DNA from: Kineosporia aurantiaca JCM 3230
GTDB lineage: Bacteria > Actinomycetota > Actinomycetes > Actinomycetales > Kineosporiaceae
DNA: 64,000 nt
Assembly: GCA_000719025.1 (NCBI GenBank)
Contig: JODP01000006.1
Location: forward strand, 620,001 to 684,000
Reading direction: 5' to 3'
Each line of letters opens with the position of its first letter. Position 1 is the first letter of the stretch. Positions 15,840-23,658 of the stretch are shown one piece after another. The notes under the pieces are model-generated. The model made no database searches and was not told the origin of the DNA. It saw only the letters and a program-made list of their open reading frames with translations. Position numbers and translations under genes: made by a program.

Positions 15840-16821
15840 TTCGTCGCGCAAGGGGGCCACTCGTCGGCCCGGTTCCAAGAAGGGCGCGACCGTAGGTACC
15901 GGCGGGCAGTCCCGCAAGCGCCTGGAGGGTAAGGGCCCCACGCCGAAAGCGGTCGACCGGGAGCATCATCCGGCCGCCCGCCGGGCCCGGTCGGCCGACA
16001 AGGCCGGCAGCGAGGGTGGGCAGCGTTCCACGGCGGGCAACAACAACCGTCCGGCCCGCCGCTCGCCCACCACGGGGGGCACCTCCGAGATGGTGGCCGG
16101 CCGCAACCCGGTGGTCGAGGCCCTGCGGGCCGGGGTTCCGGCCAAGGCGCTGTACGTGGCGACCCGCATCGACACCGACGAGCGGGTCCGCGAGGCGCTG
16201 AAACTGGCCACCGATGCAGGACTTCCGTTGATGGAGGCGTCCCGCACCGACCTGGACCGGCTGACCAACGGGGCCGTGCACCAAGGCATGGCCCTGCAGG
16301 TCCCGCCGTACAACTACGCCCACCCGGAAGACCTGCTGGACGCGGCCGCCCGCAGCGGAAGGCCGCCCCTGCTGGTCATTCTCGACGGGGTGACCGACCC
16401 GCGGAACCTGGGTGCGGTGGTCCGGTCGGTGGCCGCGTTCGGCGGTCACGGCGTGATCGTGCCCGAGCGCCGCGCCGCCGGAATGACGGCCACCGCCTGG
16501 AAGACCTCGGCCGGGGCCGCGGCCCGCACTCCGGTGGCCCGCACCCCGAACATCAACCGGGCCATCGAATCGCTCAAGGGCGCGGGCTGTTTCGTAGTCG
16601 GTCTGGACGCGGGCGGCGACATGGCGCTCTCCGGGCTGGAACTGGCCACCGGGCCGCTGGTGCTGGTGGCCGGCGCCGAGGGCAAGGGCCTGTCCCGGCT
16701 GGTCCGGGAGAACTGCGACGCGATCGCCTCGATCCCGATGATCGGCGGCACCGAGTCGCTCAACGCCAGTGTGGCGATGGGCGTTGCGCTGTACGAGGTC
16801 TCGCGGTTGCGAGCCGAGTAG
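15829..16821 (+). CDS. rlmB: 23S rRNA (guanosine-2'-O-)-methyltransferase RlmB (TrmH/SpoU family)
   Basis: A 330-residue protein with a basic, disordered start (residues 1-85; GNSSRKGATRRPGSKKG, EGKGPTPK) typical of actinobacterial RlmB, a substrate-binding domain beginning MVAGRNPVVEALRAG, and a SpoU trefoil-knot domain with LDGVTDPRNLGAVVRSVAAFG, VAGAEGKGLSRLV and IPMIGGTESLNASVA. It methylates the 2'-oxygen of a conserved G in 23S rRNA domain V. The GTG at 15829 inside the end of cysS gives the family-typical N-terminus. A strong hairpin follows. Confidence 0.93.
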   Translation: MPGNSSRKGATRRPGSKKGATVGTGGQSRKRLEGKGPTPKAVDREHHPAARRARSADKAGSEGGQRSTAGNNNRPARRSPTTGGTSEMVAGRNPVVEALRAGVPAKALYVATRIDTDERVREALKLATDAGLPLMEASRTDLDRLTNGAVHQGMALQVPPYNYAHPEDLLDAAARSGRPPLLVILDGVTDPRNLGAVVRSVAAFGGHGVIVPERRAAGMTATAWKTSAGAAARTPVARTPNINRAIESLKGAGCFVVGLDAGGDMALSGLELATGPLVLVAGAEGKGLSRLVRENCDAIASIPMIGGTESLNASVAMGVALYEVSRLRAE

Positions 16822-16831
16822 GCACTTACTG

Positions 16832-16869
16832 ATGGGGGACGCCGGTGGCTGGCAACCGGCGTCCCTCAT
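16832..16869 (+). terminator. Terminator hairpin after rlmB
   Basis: A 15-base-pair inverted repeat with one G-T wobble (16832-16846 with 16855-16869) and an eight-base loop lies 10 bases after the rlmB stop. It closes the ispF-cysS-rlmB unit and could also stop transcription from the converging DUF4032 gene. Confidence 0.75.
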
Positions 16870-16955
16870 TCAGGTAGGAGTGAAGTTCGGTAGTAGCTCA
16901 CGGGCACCGAGCCATTCCTCGGGAGCACCGAGAACTGCTTCCGGTGGGTGATTTC

Positions 16956-18215
16956 TTAGAGGATCGGGTCGACCACGACCGGCATCTCCTGGGTGTCCAC
17001 CCCGAGCACCGCCTGCTCGTCCGGGCGGTGCACCAGCACGTTGCGGATGTAACTGGCCACCGCCTCGTCCAGGCCGACGTCCCGCCCGTTGTTCTCGGAC
17101 AGGTACCAGCCGTGCTCCAGGACCTCGTGGAAGATCTCGGCCGGGGCCAGTTTTCCGCGCATCTCCTGCGGCACCGCGCGCACCACCGGCTCGAACCGGC
17201 GGGCCAGCCACTCGTGCGAGATGACGTCCTCGTCCACGTTCTGCCGGTCGGTGGCGGCCCGGTAGGTGTCCAGGTCGTTCAGCAGCCGCCGGGCCTGGTT
17301 CTCCTCGACGTCCAGGCCGGTCAGGCGCAGCAGCCGGCGGCGGTGGTGCCCGGCGTCGACGACCTTGGGCTGGATCTCGATCGAGGTGCCGGTGACGTCG
17401 GTGTTGATGTTCAGCTCGCCGACGTCGAAGCCGAGGTCGTTCAGCCGCCGGATCCGGGCGTCCACCCGCCAGCGGTCGCCCGGGCCGAAGGCCTCCTTGG
17501 CGGTCAGCTCGCCCCACAGGGTGCGGTAGCGCTCGATGAACACGTCGCTGGTCTTGATCGGGTCCAGGCTCTCGTCGAGCAGGCCGCCGGCCTCCAGGTC
17601 CATCAGCTCGCCGGCGATGTTGGTGCGGGCCAGGTCCAGGTCGTGCTCGCGCTGGCCGCGGGAGAGGCTGTCGTAGAGGTCACCGGTCTCCGCGTCCACC
17701 AGGTAGGCGGCGAAGGCCCCGGCGTCCCGGCGGAACAGGGTGTTGGACAGCGAGACGTCGCCCCACCAGAAGCCGCTCAGGTGCAGACGGACCAGCAGCA
17801 CGGCCTGGGCGTCGATCAGCCGCAGGGCCGGCTCGCGGCCCATGGTCTGGGAGAACACGGCGCGGTAGGGCAGCGAGAACTGCAGGTGCCGGGTGAGCAG
17901 CACCGGGTCCAGGTCCTCACCGTTGGCGTCGGTGCGGCCGGTGATGATGCCCAGCGGTTCGACCGCGGGCAGCCCGAGGCGGCGCAGGAGGCGCAGCAGG
18001 CCGTACTCGCGGCGGGCGAACTCCTCGGTGATCTCCTTGGCGGCCAGCACGTTGCCCGAGAGCTGGACGAAACGTACGACGTGCCGGGAGATACCGCGGG
18101 GCAGGGTGGCCAGGCGGTTGGCCGGCCAGTCCTCCAGGGGGACGTCCCACGGCAGGTCGAGCAGCGCCGGATCCGGTGCCGCCGAAGTGATCTGGAGTGT
18201 TCGTGTGGCAGTCAT
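16956..18215 (-). CDS. DUF4032 protein with protein-kinase-like core
   Basis: A 419-residue actinobacterial DUF4032 protein. The N-terminal half reads like a kinase or LPS-kinase fold: a lysine in NVLAAKEIT (residue about 58), a glutamate in REYGLLRLL, a catalytic-loop-like GFWWGDVSLSNTLF with Asp and Asn, and a metal-site-like YLVDAETG. The C-terminal half (about residues 240-419) is the family-specific DUF4032 part. No substrate is known. It lies downstream of the MsiK-type ATPase gene on the same strand, 97 bases away, and a similar pairing is remembered from Streptomyces, suggesting a link to sugar uptake. Confidence 0.8.
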   Translation of the reverse strand: MTATRTLQITSAAPDPALLDLPWDVPLEDWPANRLATLPRGISRHVVRFVQLSGNVLAAKEITEEFARREYGLLRLLRRLGLPAVEPLGIITGRTDANGEDLDPVLLTRHLQFSLPYRAVFSQTMGREPALRLIDAQAVLLVRLHLSGFWWGDVSLSNTLFRRDAGAFAAYLVDAETGDLYDSLSRGQREHDLDLARTNIAGELMDLEAGGLLDESLDPIKTSDVFIERYRTLWGELTAKEAFGPGDRWRVDARIRRLNDLGFDVGELNINTDVTGTSIEIQPKVVDAGHHRRRLLRLTGLDVEENQARRLLNDLDTYRAATDRQNVDEDVISHEWLARRFEPVVRAVPQEMRGKLAPAEIFHEVLEHGWYLSENNGRDVGLDEAVASYIRNVLVHRPDEQAVLGVDTQEMPVVVDPIL

Positions 18216-18312
18216 CTCTCATACCCCCGCTCGAGCGTCTACCTCACCGCACCGGCCGGGACCGGGTGGAACCGGCCGGTGCGGATCGGACCGCGCGGAG
18301 CAGCGATCGAGA

Positions 18313-19386
18313 TCAGGCTTCGATGCGCTCGCCCGACTCGGTGTTGAACAGGTGCGTGTGGCCTTCCTTGGCCTGGAGGTGGACCGTCTGGCCCTTCTCC
18401 GGGGGACGACGTCCGTCGACCCGGGCGATGACCGGCAGGTCCGTGCCCTCGCTCTTCAGCGTGCCGTGCAGGTACGCGTCGGCGCCGAGGACCTCGACCA
18501 GCTCGACCTGGACCGGCAGACCCTTGTCGGCCAGCGACAGGTCTTCCGGACGGACGCCGAGCGTGACGTGGCGGCCGCTGGCGTTCAGCGTGGACTCGGC
18601 GATCCGGTAGACCTCGTCGCCGAACTGGACACCCCCGTTGACCACGGGAAGGTCGAGCAGGTTCATCGCGGGCGAGCCGATGAAGCCGGCCACGAACGCG
18701 TTGTTCGGGTGATCGTACAGCTCACGGGGGGACCCGACCTGCTGCAGGAGACCGTCCTTGAGGACGGCGACCCGGTCACCCATCGTCATGGCCTCGGTCT
18801 GGTCGTGGGTGACGTAGACCGTGGTGACGCCCAGACGCCGCTGCAGAGACGCGATCTGGGTACGGGTCTGGACGCGCAGCTTGGCGTCCAGGTTCGAGAG
18901 CGGCTCGTCCATCAGGAACACCTGGGGCTGCCGGACGATCGCCCGGCCCATCGCCACCCGCTGCCGCTGACCACCCGAGAGGGCCTTCGGCTTACGGTCC
19001 AGGTACTCGGTCAGGTCGAGGATCTTGGCCGCCTCGGCCACCCGCTGCTGGATCTCGGACTTGCTGACGCCCGCGATCTTCAGCGCGAAACCCATGTTCT
19101 CGCCGACGGTCATGTGCGGGTAGAGCGCGTAGCTCTGGAACACCATGGCGATGTCGCGGTCCTTCGGCGGCATCTGCGTGACGTCCCGGTCGCCGATGAG
19201 GATGCGTCCTTCGTTGACGTCCTCAAGGCCGGCGAGCATGCGCAGCGAGGTGGACTTGCCGCAGCCCGAGGGCCCGACCAGTACCAGGAATTCGCCGTCC
19301 TCGATCTGCAGGTCGAGCTGGTCGACGGACGGCTTGGTGGCACCCGGGTAGATCCGGGTTGCCTTGTCGTACGTAACGGTGGCCAC
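18313..19386 (-). CDS. msiK: MsiK/UgpC-type multi-sugar ABC transporter ATPase
   Basis: A 357-residue ABC ATPase with Walker A GPSGCGKST, Q-loop VFQSYALYPHMTV, signature ALSGGQRQRVAMGRAI, Walker B VFLMDEPLSNLDA, the H-loop VYVTHDQTEA, and a C-terminal TOBE/OB regulatory domain. MsiK-type ATPases energise several sugar importers in actinobacteria, so a lone gene without permeases is expected. The protein start VATVTYDKATRIYPG at 19386 matches the family; a GTG six codons upstream is also open. A divergent LacI-type regulator gene follows after a 357-base gap. The sugar cannot be specified. Confidence 0.92.
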   Translation of the reverse strand: MATVTYDKATRIYPGATKPSVDQLDLQIEDGEFLVLVGPSGCGKSTSLRMLAGLEDVNEGRILIGDRDVTQMPPKDRDIAMVFQSYALYPHMTVGENMGFALKIAGVSKSEIQQRVAEAAKILDLTEYLDRKPKALSGGQRQRVAMGRAIVRQPQVFLMDEPLSNLDAKLRVQTRTQIASLQRRLGVTTVYVTHDQTEAMTMGDRVAVLKDGLLQQVGSPRELYDHPNNAFVAGFIGSPAMNLLDLPVVNGGVQFGDEVYRIAESTLNASGRHVTLGVRPEDLSLADKGLPVQVELVEVLGADAYLHGTLKSEGTDLPVIARVDGRRPPEKGQTVHLQAKEGHTHLFNTESGERIEA

Positions 19387-19743
19387 TTTGCCACTTCCCT
19401 TCACCGGCAGGAACGTGCCGGACGATCCGAGTGGAGGGTGAAGCCAGGCCGGGCGGCCTGGTTCATACCGGGGGAACTGCGCCGGGCCCGCGGAGGCGCC
19501 CGGATGGAGCTGTGAACGGGCGACGCGGGGCGTCGTCGGCCACGAGGTACATCCAATACCGCCGAGTGGCCTGCGGGATAGGGGCAGGAGGTGTCATCTG
19601 CGTCCCACTGGCGCTGGGTGAGCAGGGCGGCACGATAGGTTCTCGGCCCGGGTGTGAGCCGATCGCCGACGCAATCCTCCCGTTTGTCGGATTGCGTCTG
19701 CTCTGATGGAGAATCCCCGACAGATCAGCAGGAGGTCGGCCGA
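19387..19743. other. Divergent region between msiK and the LacI-type regulator gene
   Basis: A 357-base gap holding the promoters of both genes. It includes a 10-base inverted repeat with an 11-base spacer (19668-19698) and, in front of the regulator gene, a good AGGAGG-like ribosome-binding site. No open frame in it looks like a gene. Confidence 0.5.
19668..19698. promoter_or_regulatory. Inverted repeat, possible operator upstream of the LacI-type gene
   Basis: GACGCAATCC (19668-19677) and its exact complement GGATTGCGTC (19689-19698) are 11 bases apart, about 46 bases before the regulator start. Position suggests an operator or overlap with the promoter. A typical LacI-family site has a shorter spacer with a central CG, so the binding protein is uncertain. 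Confidence 0.4.
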
Positions 19744-20778
19744 ATGGCGACAGCTCCCCGCGCCCGGCTCGCGGACATCGCCGTCCAGGCGGGGGTCAGC
19801 GAGGCAACGGTCAGCCGGGTACTGAACGGCCGGTCCGGCGTCGCCGAGGCCACCCGGGAGGCGGTGCTCACCGCGCTGGACGTGCTCGGCTACGAGCGGC
19901 CGGTGCGGCTGCGGCAGCACTCGGCCGGGCTGATCGGGCTGATCGTGCCGGAGCTGGACAATCCGATCTTCCCGGCCTTCGCCCAGGTGATCGAGTCCGC
20001 GCTGGCCCACCACGGCTACACCCCGGTGCTGTGCACCCAGACCCCGGGCGGGGTGCGGGAGGACGAGTACACCCAGATGCTCACCGAACGCGGCGTCTCC
20101 GGGATCATCTTCGTCTCCGGCCTGCACGCCGACACCTCCGCCGACCCCGAGCGCTACCTCGCCCTGCGCCGCCGCGGCCTGCCGATCGTGCTGGTCAACG
20201 GCTTCGTGGAGGGGCTGGACGCGCCGTTCGTCAGCAACGACGACGTGACCTCGATGGACCTGGCGGTGAACCACCTGGTCGCGCAGGGGCACCGGCGGAT
20301 CGGCCTGGCCCTGGGCCCGCGGCAGTACGTGCCGGTGATCCGGAAGATCGACGGGTTCCGCCAGGCGATGCGCCGGCACCTCGGCCGGGAGGAGGTGGAC
20401 GAGGTGATCGAGTGCTCGTTGTTCAGCGTCGAGGGGGGTGCGGCGGCCGCGCAGCGGCTGATCGACGCCGAATGCACCGGAATCATCTGCGGCAGTGACC
20501 TGATGGCGCTGGGGGCGATCCGGGCGGTGCGCGACCGGGGGCTGCGGGTGCCGGCCGACGTCTCGGTGATCGGTTACGACGACTCGCCGCTGATCGCGTT
20601 CACCGATCCGCCGCTGACCACGGTCCGGCAGTCGGTGCAGGCGATGGGGGCGGCCGCGGTCCGGGCGCTGCTGGACGACATTCACGGGGGGAATCACGGA
20701 GCGTTCGCCCCGCGCACCGAGTACCTGTTCCGGCCGGAGCTGGTGGTGCGTGGTTCGACCGGTTCTGTCCGGGCCTAG
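19744..20778 (+). CDS. LacI-family transcriptional regulator
   Basis: A 344-residue regulator: helix-turn-helix and hinge at residues 1-60 (LADIAVQAGVSEATVSRVLNG, followed by the AVLTALDVLGY hinge), then a periplasmic-binding-protein-like effector domain (IGLIVPELDNPIFPAF, GIIFVSG, GYDDSPLIAF). The ATG at 19744 follows AGGAGG with good spacing. Its place opposite msiK suggests regulation of sugar uptake, as in Streptomyces, with a sugar as the likely effector. Autoregulation through the dyad upstream is possible. Confidence 0.9.
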   Translation: MATAPRARLADIAVQAGVSEATVSRVLNGRSGVAEATREAVLTALDVLGYERPVRLRQHSAGLIGLIVPELDNPIFPAFAQVIESALAHHGYTPVLCTQTPGGVREDEYTQMLTERGVSGIIFVSGLHADTSADPERYLALRRRGLPIVLVNGFVEGLDAPFVSNDDVTSMDLAVNHLVAQGHRRIGLALGPRQYVPVIRKIDGFRQAMRRHLGREEVDEVIECSLFSVEGGAAAAQRLIDAECTGIICGSDLMALGAIRAVRDRGLRVPADVSVIGYDDSPLIAFTDPPLTTVRQSVQAMGAAAVRALLDDIHGGNHGAFAPRTEYLFRPELVVRGSTGSVRA

Positions 20779-20898
20779 CCGACCTCCGATCGGATGAAGG
20801 TGTGACCCCGGACACGTTCGGGGGTTCCCCTTCGTGCAGTGCTGACCTACGGTGAGTAAGACAGCCCGTCCCGGCACCGACCTCGGGAGGTACTGCGC

Positions 20899-21327
20899 AT
20901 GCGGATCAAGGACCTGCTCCGGCAGAAGGGCGGGCTGGTCGTGACGATCGAGCCCGACCGGCCGGTCACCGACCTGCTCGACTCACTGGCCACCAACAGT
21001 GTCGGCGCCCTGGTGGTGTCGGCCGACGGCGAGAGCATCGAGGGCATCGTCAGCGAGCGTGACGTGGTCCGCCGGCTCCAGCGGTTCGGTCCCGAACTCC
21101 TGAACGAGCCGGTGAGCGAGATCATGAGCCGGCACGTGCGCACCTGCCCGCCGGACACGGAGCTGGACGAGCTGATGCGAATGATGACCAAAGGACGCTT
21201 CCGGCACGTTCCGGTCGTCGACGGCGACCGGCTGGTGGGCATCGTCAGCATCGGTGACGTGGTGAAACACCGGATCGACGAGCTCGAGGGCGAGCGCGAC
21301 CAGCTGCAGGCGTACATCACCAGCTGA
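20899..21327 (+). CDS. CBS-domain pair protein
   Basis: The 142-residue protein is made of two CBS motifs (residues about 10-65 and 75-130), the second with GRFRHVPVVDGDRLVGIVSIGDVVK. Such stand-alone pairs usually bind adenine nucleotides and act as energy or redox sensors; related proteins include the mycobacterial hypoxic response protein family. A GGGAGG lies ahead of the ATG. It is flanked by the LacI-type gene and a Ser/Thr kinase gene on the same strand, but with gaps of about 100 bases, so a shared operon is uncertain. Confidence 0.88.
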   Translation: MRIKDLLRQKGGLVVTIEPDRPVTDLLDSLATNSVGALVVSADGESIEGIVSERDVVRRLQRFGPELLNEPVSEIMSRHVRTCPPDTELDELMRMMTKGRFRHVPVVDGDRLVGIVSIGDVVKHRIDELEGERDQLQAYITS

Positions 21328-21420
21328 TCCGGCGCGTTCGTCCGACTAGTTCGTCCGGGCGGGTTTCGGTTCGGATGCAACGGCTTCGCCCCGTCGCGCG
21401 TTTGGCCTACCGTGGTGACC

Positions 21421-23658
21421 ATGCCTCGCGATGCAACCGCCGATGCCGCAGGCGAGACCGGGCGGCTCGGTGAATACCGTCTGGTCCAGCGCCTCGGAGA
21501 AGGCGGGATGGGCGTCGTCCATCTCGGCCTCGACCCGAACGGCAAGGCCGTGGCGATCAAGGTGCTGCGCCCGCACGTGGCCGGCGACCCGGACGCCCGG
21601 CGCCGGCTGGCCCGGGAGGTGGCCACGCTGCGCCGGGTCCGGCATCCCCGGGTCGCCGGGGTGCTGGACGCCGACGTCGAGAGTGACGTGCCTTACGTCG
21701 TCACCAGCTTCGTGCCCGGCAAGACGCTGGAGAAGCACGTGCGCGACCACGGCCCGCTGCCGCGCGGCCACGTCGCCCGGATCGGCAAGGTGCTGGCCGA
21801 CGCGCTGCGCACGATCCACGCCGCCGGGGTGGTCCACCGGGACGTGAAGCCGGCCAACGTGATGCTGCTGGACGGCGAGCCGGTGCTGATCGACTTCGGC
21901 ATCGCGCACGTCTCCGACGAGTCCCGGATCACCCACACCGGCCTGGTGATGGGTACCCCCGGCTACCTCTCGCCGGAGATCATCGGCGGCGACCCGGTCA
22001 GCGCGGCCACCGACTGGTGGGGCTGGGGCGCCACCCTGGCCTACGCCGCCACCGGCCGCCCGCCGTTCGGCACCGGCCCGATCGAGGTCGTGCTGGACCG
22101 GGTCCGCCGCGGCGCCACCGATCTCGACGGGGTGGACGAGGGGCTGCGCAGCACGCTGACCGCGGCGCTCTCGGTCGACCCGCGGGTGCGCCCGCACCCG
22201 GAGGAGCTGATCGCCGGCCTGGCCGCGGTCGCCCCGGTGCGGCCGGTCACCGGCCCGACCCCGCAGACCGGGAGCAACAACCCCGGCGTCTACGTCAGCC
22301 CGGACGAGGAGACCCAGCGGTCGCCCGGTCCCGGCGAGCTGTCCGCCCTGCGGCAGATCGCGCCCACCGACTCCACCGAGATCCGGCTGCCCGCGATTGC
22401 GCACCCGGACGAGGTGGTCACCGCCCGCACCCCTCCGCCCAGCTTCTCGGAGGCGCCGACCTCGGTGATCCCGCCGGGGGCGCCGGTCGGCTCGAACAAC
22501 CCGACCTCGGTGCTTCCGCCCTCGGGCCGGGGCAATGCGCCCACCTCGGTGTTCGGTAATCCGAACAACCCGAACAGCCCGAACGGGCCAGGCAACCCGA
22601 ACAACCCGGCGGGCAACAACGCGCAGACCTCGGTGATCCCGCCGGCCTGGGGTTCCCCGCCGCAGACCACCCGGCGGTTCGACCCGCCGAACCAGGCCCG
22701 GCAGAACACCGGGCAGAACGCGGGTCAGAACCAGTCGGCGCCGCAGTACGGGCAGCCGAACCCGGGGCAGCCGCAGTACGGGCAGCCCAACCAGGTCCCG
22801 TCGGCTTACCCCCAGAACGGCCAGAACGGTCCCGCCAACGGTTTCGCCTCTCGTACCGGCAACCAGAGCGCCGGCAACCAGGGCGTCAACGGCCAGGGTG
22901 CCCACGGTCAGGGCCTCAACGCTCAGGGCGCTGACGGCCAGGGTTCGCACGGCCCCCGCGGGAACGCCCCGGTGCTGGCGAAACCGCGTCCGATCGGCGA
23001 CGACCCGAACCGGCCGGAGCGTCCCTTCGAGGAGCCGGAGCCGGGCGACCGCCTGGTCGACCGGCTGCCGCTGGGCTCGACCCGGCTGTTCCTGTTCGGC
23101 CTGCTGATCGCCCTGGCCGGGATGGCCGCGGTCGCTCCCTACGGTGCTCTGCTGGCCGTCGGCGTCGGCGCGGTCGCCGCCCGGGTGGTGGACCGCACCA
23201 ACACCGCCCTGCTGCAGCGTCGCGACGTCCACGGCCCGCGCCCGAGCGACGGCATGGTCACCGTGCTGGCCCTGCCCTGGCGGATTCTCGGCTCGGTGCT
23301 GTCCACGATCTTCGGCCTGATCCTGCCCGCCCTGATCGGGGTGAGCGTGGCGTTCATCGCGGCCGCCGCGCAGACCGGTAGCTCGTCCTCCTCCTCCGAC
23401 CCCGGCCGCCCGATCCCGCTCGCCGCGGGCATGGTGGCGCTGGTGCTGACCGCCTGGTGGGGGCCCGGTGGGGGACAGGTGCGGCGCGGCACCGAGAAGG
23501 TGGTGGCCACGGTCACCGCCGGCACCACCAGCCGGGTGGTCGTCTGGGCGGTGCTGGTGCTGCTGCTGATCTCCTGCTTCGTGATCCTGCGGAACGCCGA
23601 CTACGACCCGGACTGGGGCCCGCTCACCGGCACCCGGATCGTGAACCACCTCAGCTAG
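21421..23658 (+). CDS. Membrane-bound Ser/Thr protein kinase with repeated TSV motifs
   Basis: A 745-residue Hanks-type kinase. The catalytic domain (residues about 12-275) has GEGGMGVV, AIKVL, HRDVKPANV, DFGIAHV and GTPGYLSPE, so it should be active. A long low-complexity linker (about 285-540) is rich in Asn, Gln, Pro and Gly and contains four T-S-V-(I/L/F) motifs with threonines near 347, 362, 375 and 403. The last 200 residues hold about four membrane segments, ending in a short tail, rather than PASTA repeats. This arrangement of kinase first, membrane last is unusual compared with PknB. Starts at 21412 and 21415 are also open; the ATG at 21421 is preferred. Its stop overlaps the converging GGDEF-EAL gene by eight bases. 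Confidence 0.88.
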   Translation: MPRDATADAAGETGRLGEYRLVQRLGEGGMGVVHLGLDPNGKAVAIKVLRPHVAGDPDARRRLAREVATLRRVRHPRVAGVLDADVESDVPYVVTSFVPGKTLEKHVRDHGPLPRGHVARIGKVLADALRTIHAAGVVHRDVKPANVMLLDGEPVLIDFGIAHVSDESRITHTGLVMGTPGYLSPEIIGGDPVSAATDWWGWGATLAYAATGRPPFGTGPIEVVLDRVRRGATDLDGVDEGLRSTLTAALSVDPRVRPHPEELIAGLAAVAPVRPVTGPTPQTGSNNPGVYVSPDEETQRSPGPGELSALRQIAPTDSTEIRLPAIAHPDEVVTARTPPPSFSEAPTSVIPPGAPVGSNNPTSVLPPSGRGNAPTSVFGNPNNPNSPNGPGNPNNPAGNNAQTSVIPPAWGSPPQTTRRFDPPNQARQNTGQNAGQNQSAPQYGQPNPGQPQYGQPNQVPSAYPQNGQNGPANGFASRTGNQSAGNQGVNGQGAHGQGLNAQGADGQGSHGPRGNAPVLAKPRPIGDDPNRPERPFEEPEPGDRLVDRLPLGSTRLFLFGLLIALAGMAAVAPYGALLAVGVGAVAARVVDRTNTALLQRRDVHGPRPSDGMVTVLALPWRILGSVLSTIFGLILPALIGVSVAFIAAAAQTGSSSSSSDPGRPIPLAAGMVALVLTAWWGPGGGQVRRGTEKVVATVTAGTTSRVVVWAVLVLLLISCFVILRNADYDPDWGPLTGTRIVNHLS

